Assembly: GCA_030432255.1 (NCBI GenBank)
Contig: JAUIHS010000006.1
Coordinates: forward strand, 124,001-188,000
From: Phycisphaerae bacterium
Lineage (GTDB): Bacteria > Planctomycetota > Phycisphaerae > Phycisphaerales > UBA1924
Direction of reading: 5' to 3'
DNA length: 64,000 nt
The notes under the pieces are model-generated. The model had not been told where the DNA came from, searched no databases, and was given only the letters and a program-made list of their open reading frames with translations. How positions within the stretch are numbered: position 1 is the stretch's first letter; each line of letters starts with the position of its first letter. The position numbers and the translations under genes were made by a program. Below are positions 55,394-63,750 of the stretch, one piece after another.

Positions 55394-55966
55394 TACATCC
55401 TCCTCTTACGGCGTGCAGAGGATACCGCGCGGTTATCGGGAGTGCAGCGCTAATGTCAGCGCGGCGAAAAAATGAAGTGATCGCCGTGTCCTCACGCTTC
55501 CATGAGAGTATCGGGCGCAATGTCGGTCCCCAGTTGCCACAAACATCACGATCCCGAGGATTCATCGGGAAATGAGTGATGTTGCTTATCACAACAGGCC
55601 GGACCATTTTGTATTCTGGTGCCAGTGCAGGATGCACGTGGATCGTCGAGCGGAGATGCCCCATGCTGATTCCAACCCCGCAATGTCATGCCGTGGACGT
55701 CATCGTCCGGGCAGATCACACCGAAATCATCGCGACGATTCGCCCGATACGCTCGGGAACGGATACATCGCTGAGATGTGCGTCTCGCTACGCAGACCTG
55801 CGACGCCTCGCACAGAGGTATACCCCCAGGCATCTCTCCTCGCTCAGCAGGCACTTCCCCTGCCGAGTGGTCTGATGACCTGATCACGCCGTTCTGGACC
55901 TTTTGTCAATTTGACCGAAACGCGACTCGGATCCGACGACTTGTATCAGTGCGTCCCGAGTGCGTT
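55394..55966. other. 570-base region with few coding signals
   Basis: Between the kinase start and the next minus-strand gene. It must hold the kinase promoter. A possible small plus-strand gene at 55663-55875 is listed separately. No tRNA, terminator or sizeable repeat was recognised. GC content looks lower than in the neighbouring genes. Confidence 0.4.
55663..55875 (+). CDS. Possible small protein of 70 aa
   Basis: Starts MLIPTPQCHAVDVIVRADHT and ends HFPCRVV. GGAG lies about 8 bases upstream of ATG 55663. The predicted beta strand HAVDVIVRADHTEIIATIR and helix YADLRRLAQRY could fold, but third-position GC is lower than in surrounding genes. No family recognised; it may be non-coding. Confidence 0.3.
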   Translation: MLIPTPQCHAVDVIVRADHTEIIATIRPIRSGTDTSLRCASRYADLRRLAQRYTPRHLSSLSRHFPCRVV

Positions 55967-56362
55967 TCAGTTCCTTGCACGAACCGGTCGGCCGCGGGAG
56001 CTGCGGACGACCGGCTTCTTTTGAGTACCCGACATCACGCTCAGCAGTTCCGTGGTCAACAACCACAGAACCGCGTCCCGCGCATCCTGGCGCGCTCGCG
56101 GCATCAGGGCCGCCAGTTCGGTCACGCGAAGCCCGGTACTCAAGGCCATCTCACTGAACAGTGTCCCCGCGACCAGATCCTCCGCCGGAATCGGTGCGCG
56201 CCCCGGAATGCGACGCAGTTCCATCGCCTCCGTGAGAACATCGCCGACCCGTACCATCACCGCATCCAGATGCGCAGGGCCGAGACGGTCCAGCCAGTCC
56301 ACAATGGCGTTCGGCGGTGAGGCGTTCACGATAACCTGATAACCCACGCCGACGCTCAGCAT
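55967..56362 (-). CDS. Hypothetical protein, 131 aa
   Basis: ATG 56362 is chosen because GGGGGA lies 7 bases upstream and a longer reading would overlap the next gene. The protein has regular hydrophobic spacing (VIVNASPPNAIVDWLDRLG, LDAVMVRVGDVLTEAMELRR, ARDAVLWLLTTELLSVM) suggesting a compact alpha-helical domain and a basic C-terminal tail (KKPVVRSSRGRPVRARN). No signal peptide and no family recognised. It lies 56 bases downstream of the His-rich secreted gene on the same strand. Confidence 0.55.
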   Translation of the reverse strand: MLSVGVGYQVIVNASPPNAIVDWLDRLGPAHLDAVMVRVGDVLTEAMELRRIPGRAPIPAEDLVAGTLFSEMALSTGLRVTELAALMPRARQDARDAVLWLLTTELLSVMSGTQKKPVVRSSRGRPVRARN

Positions 56363-56418
56363 TTCACAATCCCCCGTCGCGGCGGCAACCACGTCGGGAG
56401 TCCCCCGACCCGGCCCCT

Positions 56419-56868
56419 TTATCGCCAGCGCCGGAAGTCCAGCGTCACGTGCGTCCTCGCGTGCGACACGCGGGCAGACACCCGACTCCCTGACCAGGCA
56501 ACACGCGGACAGCCGCGGACACACACCCGCAGTCCATCACACGTCCGCTCCACGGAAGCGCGGTATCCACACCTGCGAAACACCCGCGCCACTTCGTAAG
56601 CCGTACTCCGCGTTGAAATCGTGAAGCACCTCCCGTTGATCCGGAGCGTCCCCGCCGCCCATCGAGGTGCGCGGACATGCCGGTACGAATGATGGTGATG
56701 GTGCGACCGCTGTGCGTGCGACCAATGCGAGCGCGATGAACGATCCCCCCGACACCACCCGGAAGCCTCGACCGACGAAATCCCGAACACCATGAGACCT
56801 CCGAGTCCCGCCGCCATGAGGCCGCGACGCAGACGCGCACACCGATATCTGGATCCATTCCTGGACAT
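56419..56868 (-). CDS. Secreted His-rich basic protein
   Basis: 149 aa. ATG 56868 has AAGGAG 7 bases upstream. A basic N terminus leads into a signal peptide (LMAAGLGGLMVFGISSVEA). The mature protein starts with a His/Ser-rich stretch (HWSHAQRSHHHHHSYRH) that could bind metal, then a small domain with five Cys (RCFTIST to VRGCPRV) and a strongly basic end. No family recognised. The His cluster suggests metal or surface binding, which is inference. Confidence 0.6.
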   Translation of the reverse strand: MSRNGSRYRCARLRRGLMAAGLGGLMVFGISSVEASGWCRGDRSSRSHWSHAQRSHHHHHSYRHVRAPRWAAGTLRINGRCFTISTRSTAYEVARVFRRCGYRASVERTCDGLRVCVRGCPRVAWSGSRVSARVSHARTHVTLDFRRWR

Positions 56869-57127
56869 AGCCAATCTCCTTCTTGCAGAAGCATGTGAAT
56901 TCCAACCCCGCCGGCCGGCAGGCAAGGCCCGAGGGGCCTCTCTCAGCCATGCAGCCCCCCCAACCCGCGTGACGCCCTCAGAGGGGGGAAAATAAACTCG
57001 GTGGAATCATGTCACACGCCCGCTGGTTGTTGCAGTAGGCTGTATGAAGACGTGGCGATTCAATTCGACTTCGACGACCCGCATGGAACCGCGCTCGCGG
57101 TGGAATCGCGGGTCACGGATGCAGGTG

Positions 57128-57802
57128 ATGTCCGCTCCCAAGGACAGGAACGAGCCCAGTAAGGCGTCCCTGACGTTTGCCGCCCGGCAGACGTTTGTGC
57201 GTCCCATGCAGCGGGCCATCACCGCCCTCATCAACGACTACCACCAGGCGGTGGCCAACCACGACGACCAGCAGAAGGACGAACTGCGTCGGCGCATCCT
57301 CACGCAACTTGAGGAGTTCGACGCGACCGCCGGTGACGGCCACGCCTACCCCGACTGGGTCCGCCCCGTGATGCGCGCCAATGCCCTCGCCGCTTTCGGC
57401 GAACTCGAAGACGCCATCCACTGGGAGGCCGTCGGCGCCGATGCCGCCGAACTCGACATGCACAAGGCCATCTCGGCCAATAACCTCTCGGACCACTACC
57501 GGCGCCTGGCCGACCACGAGCAGGCCGTCGCCTTCGCAACGGAGGCCTACCGCCTCTGGCCCGAGAATGACGGCATCATCGTCAACCTCGCCCTCGCCCT
57601 TTACAGGGCCGGACAGCGGGACGCCGCCGGTAACATCCTTGAACAGCTCGCCGCAATCTCCCCCGCCGGTGCAACCGACGGCATCCTCGCCGCGCACCTC
57701 CAATTCGAGGAAGAACTGCGCGAAATGATCGACCTGCCCATCGTCCGGGGTATGTTGAAGCAGGCCGATGAGGAAACCGGGGACGAAGCCGCCGGTAACT
57801 GA
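57128..57802 (+). CDS. TPR-like cytoplasmic protein
   Basis: 224-aa protein with helical repeats of tetratricopeptide type (ANALAAFGELEDAIHWEAVGAD, ISANNLSDHYRRLADHEQAVAFATEAYRLWPEN split here, NLALALYRAGQRDAAGNILEQL). TPRs mediate protein-protein contacts. No signal peptide. Starts at ATG 57119 or 57128 are both possible; an ATG further upstream (57056 or before) would add a basic extension. The ECF-sigma-like gene follows 78 bases later on the same strand, so the TPR protein could act with it. Confidence 0.65.
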   Translation: MSAPKDRNEPSKASLTFAARQTFVRPMQRAITALINDYHQAVANHDDQQKDELRRRILTQLEEFDATAGDGHAYPDWVRPVMRANALAAFGELEDAIHWEAVGADAAELDMHKAISANNLSDHYRRLADHEQAVAFATEAYRLWPENDGIIVNLALALYRAGQRDAAGNILEQLAAISPAGATDGILAAHLQFEEELREMIDLPIVRGMLKQADEETGDEAAGN

Positions 57803-57880
57803 CCTCAGACTCGCAGCGCTTCCAAGCGCTTCCACGCCAGCCGGTCACGTGAGCCGGCAGATCACCACGGAGGTGGATTG

Positions 57881-58690
57881 ATGGACAGCAGGACCCAACA
57901 GGATGGAGCCGAACGGAGAGCACAACTCCTCGCCATCAGCGAGATCGTCGACTCCGCCGCCTACTACTTCGGAGCGAAGTTCAAACTCGGTGACCTCCGG
58001 GATGATCTCGCCTCCGAGACCAGCTGCCGCATCGCGGCGATGCTCAAGGACAATCGCGAGCCGCTCAACGCCATCAACCCGGAGAGCGACGACCAGGAAG
58101 CCGACATCCGCCGTTTCATCTTCGGCGTGGCGCGCAACGTCGCCCGCGAACTCTCGCGCCAGGAACGCCGCACCGTCGGTGACTTTGATCTCAGCGACCG
58201 CGCCTCCGCCACCATGCACCTCGCTATCCACGAGGAGCGGCCCGAAGCTCGCCTCGAACTCAACGAGACCATCACCCAGGCCCTCGGACAGTTCAAGGGC
58301 CTCAACAATGAACTCCGGGAAACCCTCGTCGCCGAGGAAGTCCGCCGCAACGAGTACAACGAAGAAGCCACCGAATCACTCTGCGATGCCTGCAATGTTT
58401 CCATGGGCAAGGTGAAGACGATGATCACTGAACGCGAAAACGGGTCCATCTCAGACGCAGCCTGGCGGCAGCGCATCCACCGACTCCGCGAGCGGGCACA
58501 GCGCACACTCGCCGGGGCTGACCTCTTTACGGTCTCGCTCCTCTGGGCACTCGCGCTCGCCGCGGCCATCGCCGCCGGCTCACAGCAGAACGCCGACACC
58601 AACGACGGCATCACCGCCGATGCGGCACCCGTCGTGCACGTCGACACCCTGCTCGCCAGCACCCAGAACGGCAAGCCCAAGAAGAACTGA
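57881..58690 (+). CDS. ECF sigma factor-like protein with C-terminal membrane helix
   Basis: 269-aa protein; ATG 57881 has GGAGGT 6 bases upstream. Residues about 20-105 resemble sigma region 2 (KLGDLRDDLASETSCRIAAML, DIRRFIFGVARNVARELSRQERR), and about 125-205 resemble region 4 (LGQFKGLNNELRETLVAEEV, VSMGKVKTMITE, IHRLRERAQRTL), but region 4 has an insertion of about 12 residues. After it comes a transmembrane helix (about 217-236, LFTVSLLWALALAAAIAAG) and a short tail. The helix could tether the sigma-like part to the membrane until released. It may instead be a diverged sigma-like protein without promoter activity. Confidence 0.6.
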   Translation: MDSRTQQDGAERRAQLLAISEIVDSAAYYFGAKFKLGDLRDDLASETSCRIAAMLKDNREPLNAINPESDDQEADIRRFIFGVARNVARELSRQERRTVGDFDLSDRASATMHLAIHEERPEARLELNETITQALGQFKGLNNELRETLVAEEVRRNEYNEEATESLCDACNVSMGKVKTMITERENGSISDAAWRQRIHRLRERAQRTLAGADLFTVSLLWALALAAAIAAGSQQNADTNDGITADAAPVVHVDTLLASTQNGKPKKN

Positions 58691-58716
58691 GGCCGTGACA
58701 ACCCGAGAGTTGACCG

Positions 58717-58743
58717 ACGCCCCGCCCCAGCGCGGGGCGTTTG
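58717..58743 (+). terminator. Terminator after the sigma-like gene
   Basis: ACGCCCCGC (58717-58725) and GCGGGGCGT (58732-58740) form a 9-bp GC-rich stem with loop CCCAGC, 27 bases after the stop codon. Only TTG follows, so the U-run is weak. Confidence 0.65.
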
Positions 58744-58757
58744 CACGCGCTGGATGA

Positions 58758-58782
58758 GCACATGCATGTGCGCCGAAGGCGC
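58758..58782 (-). repeat. Perfect 14-bp palindrome and adjacent hairpin
   Basis: GCACATGCATGTGC (58758-58771) is a perfect palindrome. Next to it GCGCC and GGCGC (58770-58782) form a 5-bp hairpin just past the batE stop, a possible terminator for the Bat operon. The palindrome could bind a dimeric protein. Confidence 0.5.
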
Positions 58783-58800
58783 TCGCCCCCCGATCCTGAA

Positions 58801-59613
58801 TCAGATCCTCTCCACTGCCTCTGCGGGCAGCCACGTCTCTCGATCATCGTGCAGGCGCACCAGCACCCAGCCCGGGCGTTCCTCCACGACAAAGAACTCG
58901 ACGCCCGCATGCAGCGGTTCGCGGAAACTCGGTTGATACGCGGATGCGTCCGGACCCTTCCGGCCGACGACCTCCGCCTGGACAATCACACCCTCATCAT
59001 GCGCCTGCCTCGACTTCTCTTCGATCCCCAGCGACGACCCGAGCACCACGACCGCAACGCCCATCAGCACTGCCGGCCAGCGCATACGCATCCTGCCGAG
59101 CAGACCGAGTCCGAGCAGCGTCCACAGCAGTCCATTGCAGACCATGAACGCACCGAAGCGCACCCGCGCCGGCACGTCGTAGTGCCAGAAGAAGATCGTC
59201 GTCAGGATCTGCTTTCGTGTGGTCGGGGGAATGCGATCCGGAACGCGTCGCCGCGCCCATTCGAGATTGGAGGCCACGTTCTCGTCGTTTGGCAGCAGTT
59301 CCTGCGCCCGCCGGAAGTTCGCAATGGCGCGCCCCAGGTCGCCGCGCAGGAACCATGCGTTACCGAGGTTGTAGTACAGCCGTCCGCTCTCAATGCCGCC
59401 CTCCTCCACGAGCCTTGTGAATGCGGCGATGCTTCGATCGAGCGCGGCTTCCGCCGCCTGCGGATCCGAGTCGCGTTGCCGCACTCCCGCATCGAACGCC
59501 TCTGTTGCTTCCGCCAGCAGAGCTTCCTGCACCTCCACCGACAGTTCCGCGCGAGCCCAGGCATGTGCGATCAGGACGCAGAACACCACCGACAGCAGTC
59601 GCCACAACTTCAT
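58801..59613 (-). CDS. batE: BatE: TPR and SH3-like domain protein
   Basis: 270-aa membrane protein with a signal peptide, TPR repeats (residues about 30-115; RLYYNLGNAWFLRGDLGRAIANFRRAQEL, split here), two membrane helices (about 150-195, FGAFMVCNGLLWTLLGLGLL and AVLMGVAVVVLGSS) and a C-terminal SH3-like domain (FVVEERPGWVLVRLHDDRETWLPAEAVERI, split here). In Bacteroides-type Bat operons BatE is the last member. The start overlaps the batD stop (ATGA). Confidence 0.85.
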   Translation of the reverse strand: MKLWRLLSVVFCVLIAHAWARAELSVEVQEALLAEATEAFDAGVRQRDSDPQAAEAALDRSIAAFTRLVEEGGIESGRLYYNLGNAWFLRGDLGRAIANFRRAQELLPNDENVASNLEWARRRVPDRIPPTTRKQILTTIFFWHYDVPARVRFGAFMVCNGLLWTLLGLGLLGRMRMRWPAVLMGVAVVVLGSSLGIEEKSRQAHDEGVIVQAEVVGRKGPDASAYQPSFREPLHAGVEFFVVEERPGWVLVRLHDDRETWLPAEAVERI

Positions 59614-61403
59614 GATCGACGCCTCCGCAGCACCGCATCAACCGACTCAAGCACCGCCAGTGCCTCGGACTGAAGCTGCTCCGCCCCCGCTTCATCCAGT
59701 CCGCCGAAGCGGGCCTCGTCACACCGCTCCAGCACAGCACGAAATCGAGTCGCCTCACTCACGTCGCATGCCGCCAGCAGTTCCTCACACTCCCGAGGCG
59801 TCAGCCCCGTCGCGGATCGGTCGAATCGCGATCCCATGTAGCGGTACAGCGCCTCGCTCACGGCCGCGGCGACTTCCACCCCTGCGCCGGCGGCGCGGCG
59901 GACGTCTTCGACTGCCGCTGCTGCGTCCCGTCGGCGCCTTCCTGCCATGTCCCCTGCGCGTCGGCGGGTCACCAGGACGAGGGTCGCGAGCATTCCGTAT
60001 GCGATGGGTGGACCACCGAGCGCGGCAAGAACAAGCGGGGACGCCACGGCGTCACCCAGTCGGAAGCCCTGCGTTGTCAGCACGTCGGGCCCGTCGTAGT
60101 TGTGGGCGATGCCTTCCCCGAAGTCCTCGACCTCGCGGCCGCCCTCAATGCCTGAGCCTGTGGCGCCGACCAGGTCATCCGCGCCGACGCTCGCCGATTT
60201 CTCGACCGTGATCGGTATGGGACGGCTGCGCGCCACGACGTACTCGCCCTTCTGTGTATCGAAGTAGGGCAATTCGATGGGCGGAACGGCTTCGACGTCA
60301 TCGCGCATGGCTCGAATCGTCAGGGTGAACCGCTGGCCCGCCTCGGCAATCTCCGGAGGATCGAGGCGATCTGCGATCTTGAAACCATCCGCGATGGCCT
60401 GCTTCGTCAGATCAAGTTCGACCGGATCCGGCAGCACCGCGCCCTTGATGAGAATGCTCAGTTCGATCGGCTGCCCCACGCTCACACGTTGCGGAATGGC
60501 GCTCGCGAAGACATCGTAGTTCCCGATCAGACCCGTGAACCCCTGCGGCTTCCCCTCCTCCGGCAACGGCCTGACATTGATCGAGAGGGGGTCCGATGGC
60601 ACCACGATCTGGCGCGTGCCCGCATCGAAGACACTTCGACCACGACGGTACTCCTGCTCGCCTGCAAGAACCAGGGGCCCCAGTTCCAGCACACCGGATC
60701 TGCGGGGTACGACGATGCGCTTCATGATGATCGCGTATTGCTCGCTGTCCCCTTCGCGCATGACACCGGAGATGCTGATCGTCGACTGCCCCCCGAAACC
60801 GAAGTGATTGGTGCGCGCCTCCGGGTTCTGAGCCGGTACGGCGTCATAAACATCTATGTTCGCGGTGTCCTCCCCCGTCAACTGGAAGTTACCGCGCTGC
60901 ACCCGGCGTTCGGACAGCACGACGATGTCCAGTTCGACGGGTTCACCCACGTATGGTGTCGGATTGTTGACGGCGACGTCCACGACGATGCCATCCATCT
61001 TCTGCGGTTCGGTCACCCGGATGACCATCGCGTTCGTCCTCAGCCGTTGCCCATCTGCCATGACCTCGATCGGACCGATGGACAGGTCGCCCGTCTCCGT
61101 TGCAATCACGACGTAGCGCAACGAGATCTTCTCGGTCCGTTCCAGGCGTCCATTGGTATACACCGCGCTGGACTGACGACTCACCGATGGCTCACCGACC
61201 TGCAGGCCGGGACTGTTCACCGGAAGAGGCGAGACGTCCGATGCACCCTCGACGCGAACCTCCACCACGAACTGCTGTCCCACGGTGACCCGGGTGTCGC
61301 TTGCCAGCAGCACTGCTGTCGGCGCAGCGCCGGCGGCGTGCCCAATCACGCACAGCGCCCACAGGAACACCAGAAATCGCATACCGCGCATCTGCATGAT
61401 CAC
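59610..61403 (-). CDS. batD: BatD: protein with oxygen-tolerance Ig-like domains
   Basis: 597-aa exported membrane-anchored protein. The N terminus has a signal peptide (MRFLVFLWALCVIGHAAGA, start region overlapping batC stop). The mature part has repeated beta-rich domains characteristic of the BatD (DUF3999-like/oxygen tolerance) family: LLASDTRVTVGQQFVVEV and, later, SVGQPIELSILIKG. A transmembrane helix is at about 460-485, and the C-terminal cytoplasmic part is helical and acidic/basic mixed (ECEELLAACDVSEATRFRAVLERC). Role in envelope stress or aerotolerance is known for the operon type; the molecular mechanism is not. Confidence 0.82.
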   Translation of the reverse strand: MIMQMRGMRFLVFLWALCVIGHAAGAAPTAVLLASDTRVTVGQQFVVEVRVEGASDVSPLPVNSPGLQVGEPSVSRQSSAVYTNGRLERTEKISLRYVVIATETGDLSIGPIEVMADGQRLRTNAMVIRVTEPQKMDGIVVDVAVNNPTPYVGEPVELDIVVLSERRVQRGNFQLTGEDTANIDVYDAVPAQNPEARTNHFGFGGQSTISISGVMREGDSEQYAIIMKRIVVPRRSGVLELGPLVLAGEQEYRRGRSVFDAGTRQIVVPSDPLSINVRPLPEEGKPQGFTGLIGNYDVFASAIPQRVSVGQPIELSILIKGAVLPDPVELDLTKQAIADGFKIADRLDPPEIAEAGQRFTLTIRAMRDDVEAVPPIELPYFDTQKGEYVVARSRPIPITVEKSASVGADDLVGATGSGIEGGREVEDFGEGIAHNYDGPDVLTTQGFRLGDAVASPLVLAALGGPPIAYGMLATLVLVTRRRAGDMAGRRRRDAAAAVEDVRRAAGAGVEVAAAVSEALYRYMGSRFDRSATGLTPRECEELLAACDVSEATRFRAVLERCDEARFGGLDEAGAEQLQSEALAVLESVDAVLRRRRS

Positions 61404-62740
61404 CAGTCCTTCTCCACCGGCGTGTGCCGCGCCTTGCCCGTTCCCATCTTCTGCTCCCGTTCCTCGCGCTTCGCGCGTTCCTTGTCCAGCAGCGCTTCAA
61501 GATACTGGCTGATCTGTTCCCGCATCTGGTCAAGTTCCTCCTGGCTCATCTGCTGCGCACCGGCCTGCCCTTCAGATGGCTCCTGCTGTGCACCGTCGGG
61601 GGACTGTTGCTCCTGTTCCTGACCCTCCCCTTCCTTCTCCTGTTCCTGCTGCGCATCCTCCCCCTGTTCGCCCTGCTGCCCCTCGGAGGACTCCTCCGAC
61701 CCGTCCCCCTGCTGCTCCTGCTGCTCCCCGGCCGCTCGCTGCATGCGCTCCGCGGCCTGCTTCAAGTCCTCGGCCGCTTCACGCTGAGCCTCCGATGCTT
61801 CGCCGAGGTCGCCGCGCTCCATGGCCTCCTGCGCTTCCTGCTGATGCGCCTGCGCCTCATTTACGCGCTGTTGCGCATCCGTCACATCCGAACTCTGCTC
61901 CGCACCGGCCTGATCGCCCATCTCATCCAGACGCTGCTGCGCATTCTGTGTGCGCTGGGTCAACTCGTCCTGCTGCTGCTGCAACGACTCCGGCGTCTGC
62001 TGCTCCTGTGACTGCTGTCCTTCGGTTGCCTGCTCCTGCTGTGAGGACTCCTGCTGTTCACTCCCCTCCTGAGCCTGCTCTGAATCGTCGCGATCTTCCT
62101 GTTCGTCGGCCTGTCGTTCTTCCTGCTCCTGCCCTTCCTCACCCTGCTGCTGCTGACGATCTGATTCCGCCGTTTCATCCGAGGCTTCCTGCTGATCGTC
62201 GGCGAGATCGGACAGTTCGTCCGCCATCTGCTGCATCTGCTGCTGCATCTCCTGCATGCGACGCAGTTCAGCCATGTGTCGGCGCATCGTCTCCAGACCC
62301 TGTGCAGCCCGCTGATCCCTCGGTGCGAGGTCGAGCGCGCGACGGAAATGAGATGAGGCACGGCGCAGACCGGACATCTGCTGCTCCAGGTCCGGTTCCT
62401 CGACAGAGATCGTCTCACGGTACGCCGCCGTCCCCAGGTTGTACGCTGCCCGCGCAGCCAGTTCATCACTCCGGGTCCCGGCCTCCACGGCGCGGAAGAG
62501 TCGCTCTGCCTCGTCGAGGTTGCCCTGCTCGAACTCCGCACACCCCTGGTTGAAGAGCGCCACGTCCAGGCCCTTCTCACGCTCCAGTGCTTCGGCGTAC
62601 TTCGCCGCCGCGGCTTCAAACGATCCCGCCTCGTACAACCGGTTCCCCTCCAGCACCAGCGTCCTCGCCGCGGGCTCTGCACCTTGAAGGTGCGCCGCAC
62701 CGGTCAGCAGCAGGAATATCACCAGGAAGAGTCGCCTCAT
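61400..62740 (-). CDS. batC: BatC: TPR protein with long Gln/Glu-rich region
   Basis: 446-aa protein. A signal peptide (LFLVIFLLLTGAAHLQG) precedes TPR repeats (about 25-130, GNRLYEAGSFEAAAAKYAEALEREK; FNQGCAEFEQGNLDEAERLFRAVEAG). Residues about 155-420 are nearly all Gln, Glu, Ser, Asp and Ala, with coiled-coil runs (QQQMQQMADELSDLADDQQEAS). The tail is basic (RAKREEREQKMGTGKARHTP). BatC in Bat operons is defined by TPR plus low complexity. The start overlaps the batB stop by 4 bases. Confidence 0.85.
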   Translation of the reverse strand: MRRLFLVIFLLLTGAAHLQGAEPAARTLVLEGNRLYEAGSFEAAAAKYAEALEREKGLDVALFNQGCAEFEQGNLDEAERLFRAVEAGTRSDELAARAAYNLGTAAYRETISVEEPDLEQQMSGLRRASSHFRRALDLAPRDQRAAQGLETMRRHMAELRRMQEMQQQMQQMADELSDLADDQQEASDETAESDRQQQQGEEGQEQEERQADEQEDRDDSEQAQEGSEQQESSQQEQATEGQQSQEQQTPESLQQQQDELTQRTQNAQQRLDEMGDQAGAEQSSDVTDAQQRVNEAQAHQQEAQEAMERGDLGEASEAQREAAEDLKQAAERMQRAAGEQQEQQGDGSEESSEGQQGEQGEDAQQEQEKEGEGQEQEQQSPDGAQQEPSEGQAGAQQMSQEELDQMREQISQYLEALLDKERAKREEREQKMGTGKARHTPVEKDW

Positions 62741-63750
62741 GTCACACCCCTTCGTCGTTCGCTCACCACGCCCTCAATGAGCAGGAGGGTCAACGCAAAT
62801 CCGAGAAAGATCTGGAACTTCTCATCATAGCGCAGTGTCGTGCGGGTCTCGATCTCGCTGCGCTCAGCATCTTCCATCAGACGGCGATACACCTTGTCGA
62901 GTTCGACGTTGCCCGTTGCGACGTTCAGGTATCGCCCGTCTGCCGAACTCAGCGCAATCTGCTCCAGCAGGCGGTTGTCGAGCCGCGTGCGCACCGTCTG
63001 GCCCTCGTACGTCAGGAAGGATCGACGTCCTCGCTCATCCGTGATCGGGATCCGAGCGCCCTGGTTCTCATCACCGATCCCGATTGCGATGATGCGAACG
63101 CCAGCTTCGCCCGCTTTGATTGCAGCCTCGATGGGGAAGCTCTCGTGATCCTCGCCATCCGTGATCAGGATGATGTCACGATGCCGTGCCTCCTCCAGGT
63201 CGAAGACATCAGTCATCGCAACGCGGATGGCATCACCGATCAACGTGCCGCCGCGGCTGACGCTCTCCGTATCCAATTCATCCAGTGCCATATGCACGAA
63301 CCCGTAGTCGCGTGTCAGAGGACACTTGACCACAGCGTTCCCTGCAAACGCCACCAGTGCGACGCGATCGCCCCGAGCTACGCTGATCACGTCCTTGACC
63401 CACAGCCTTGCACGCTCCAGTCGATTCGGCGGAAGGTCCTCGGCCATCATGCTCCGCGAGACGTCGACGATGAAGCACACATCGCGCCCCATGGCCGTAC
63501 TCGGCTTCGGTGTCGCATTCCATTGTGGCCGTGCCAGCGCCACCGCAACCATCGCCACGGACAGGGCCACGAGGCACACCCGCAGGCCTTGTCGCCACCG
63601 ACTCACGCGCCCGCCGATCACCGGAACCAGTGCCTCAGCCGCGAACCGCCGCAGGCCTGCGCTGCGTCGGCTCAGCACGAAGAGCATGAACAGACCGAAC
63701 ACCGGCGCCACCCACAGTCCGTGCAGCCACTCGTACGTCTCGAAGCGCAT
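62737..63750 (-). CDS. batB: BatB: membrane VWA domain protein
   Basis: 337-aa protein with two N-terminal helices (about 8-25 and 55-78), a periplasmic or cytoplasmic VWA domain (about 90-290), and a C-terminal helix (about 310-330). The metal-ion-dependent adhesion site is intact: DVSRSM (DxSxS), GGTLIGD (Thr) and ITDGEDHES (Asp). VWA proteins of Bat operons work with a MoxR ATPase. It starts at ATG 63750, sharing one base with the upstream stop (TGATG). Confidence 0.9.
   Translation of the reverse strand: MRFETYEWLHGLWVAPVFGLFMLFVLSRRSAGLRRFAAEALVPVIGGRVSRWRQGLRVCLVALSVAMVAVALARPQWNATPKPSTAMGRDVCFIVDVSRSMMAEDLPPNRLERARLWVKDVISVARGDRVALVAFAGNAVVKCPLTRDYGFVHMALDELDTESVSRGGTLIGDAIRVAMTDVFDLEEARHRDIILITDGEDHESFPIEAAIKAGEAGVRIIAIGIGDENQGARIPITDERGRRSFLTYEGQTVRTRLDNRLLEQIALSSADGRYLNVATGNVELDKVYRRLMEDAERSEIETRTTLRYDEKFQIFLGFALTLLLIEGVVSERRRGVT

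Noticed and set aside
61424-62553. Plus-strand open frames opposite batC, one very Leu-rich and looking like membrane helices
   Set aside because: They come from the reverse complement of CAG/GAG repeats (Gln/Glu), which reads as Leu-rich; the minus-strand gene fits the Bat operon with 4-base overlaps.
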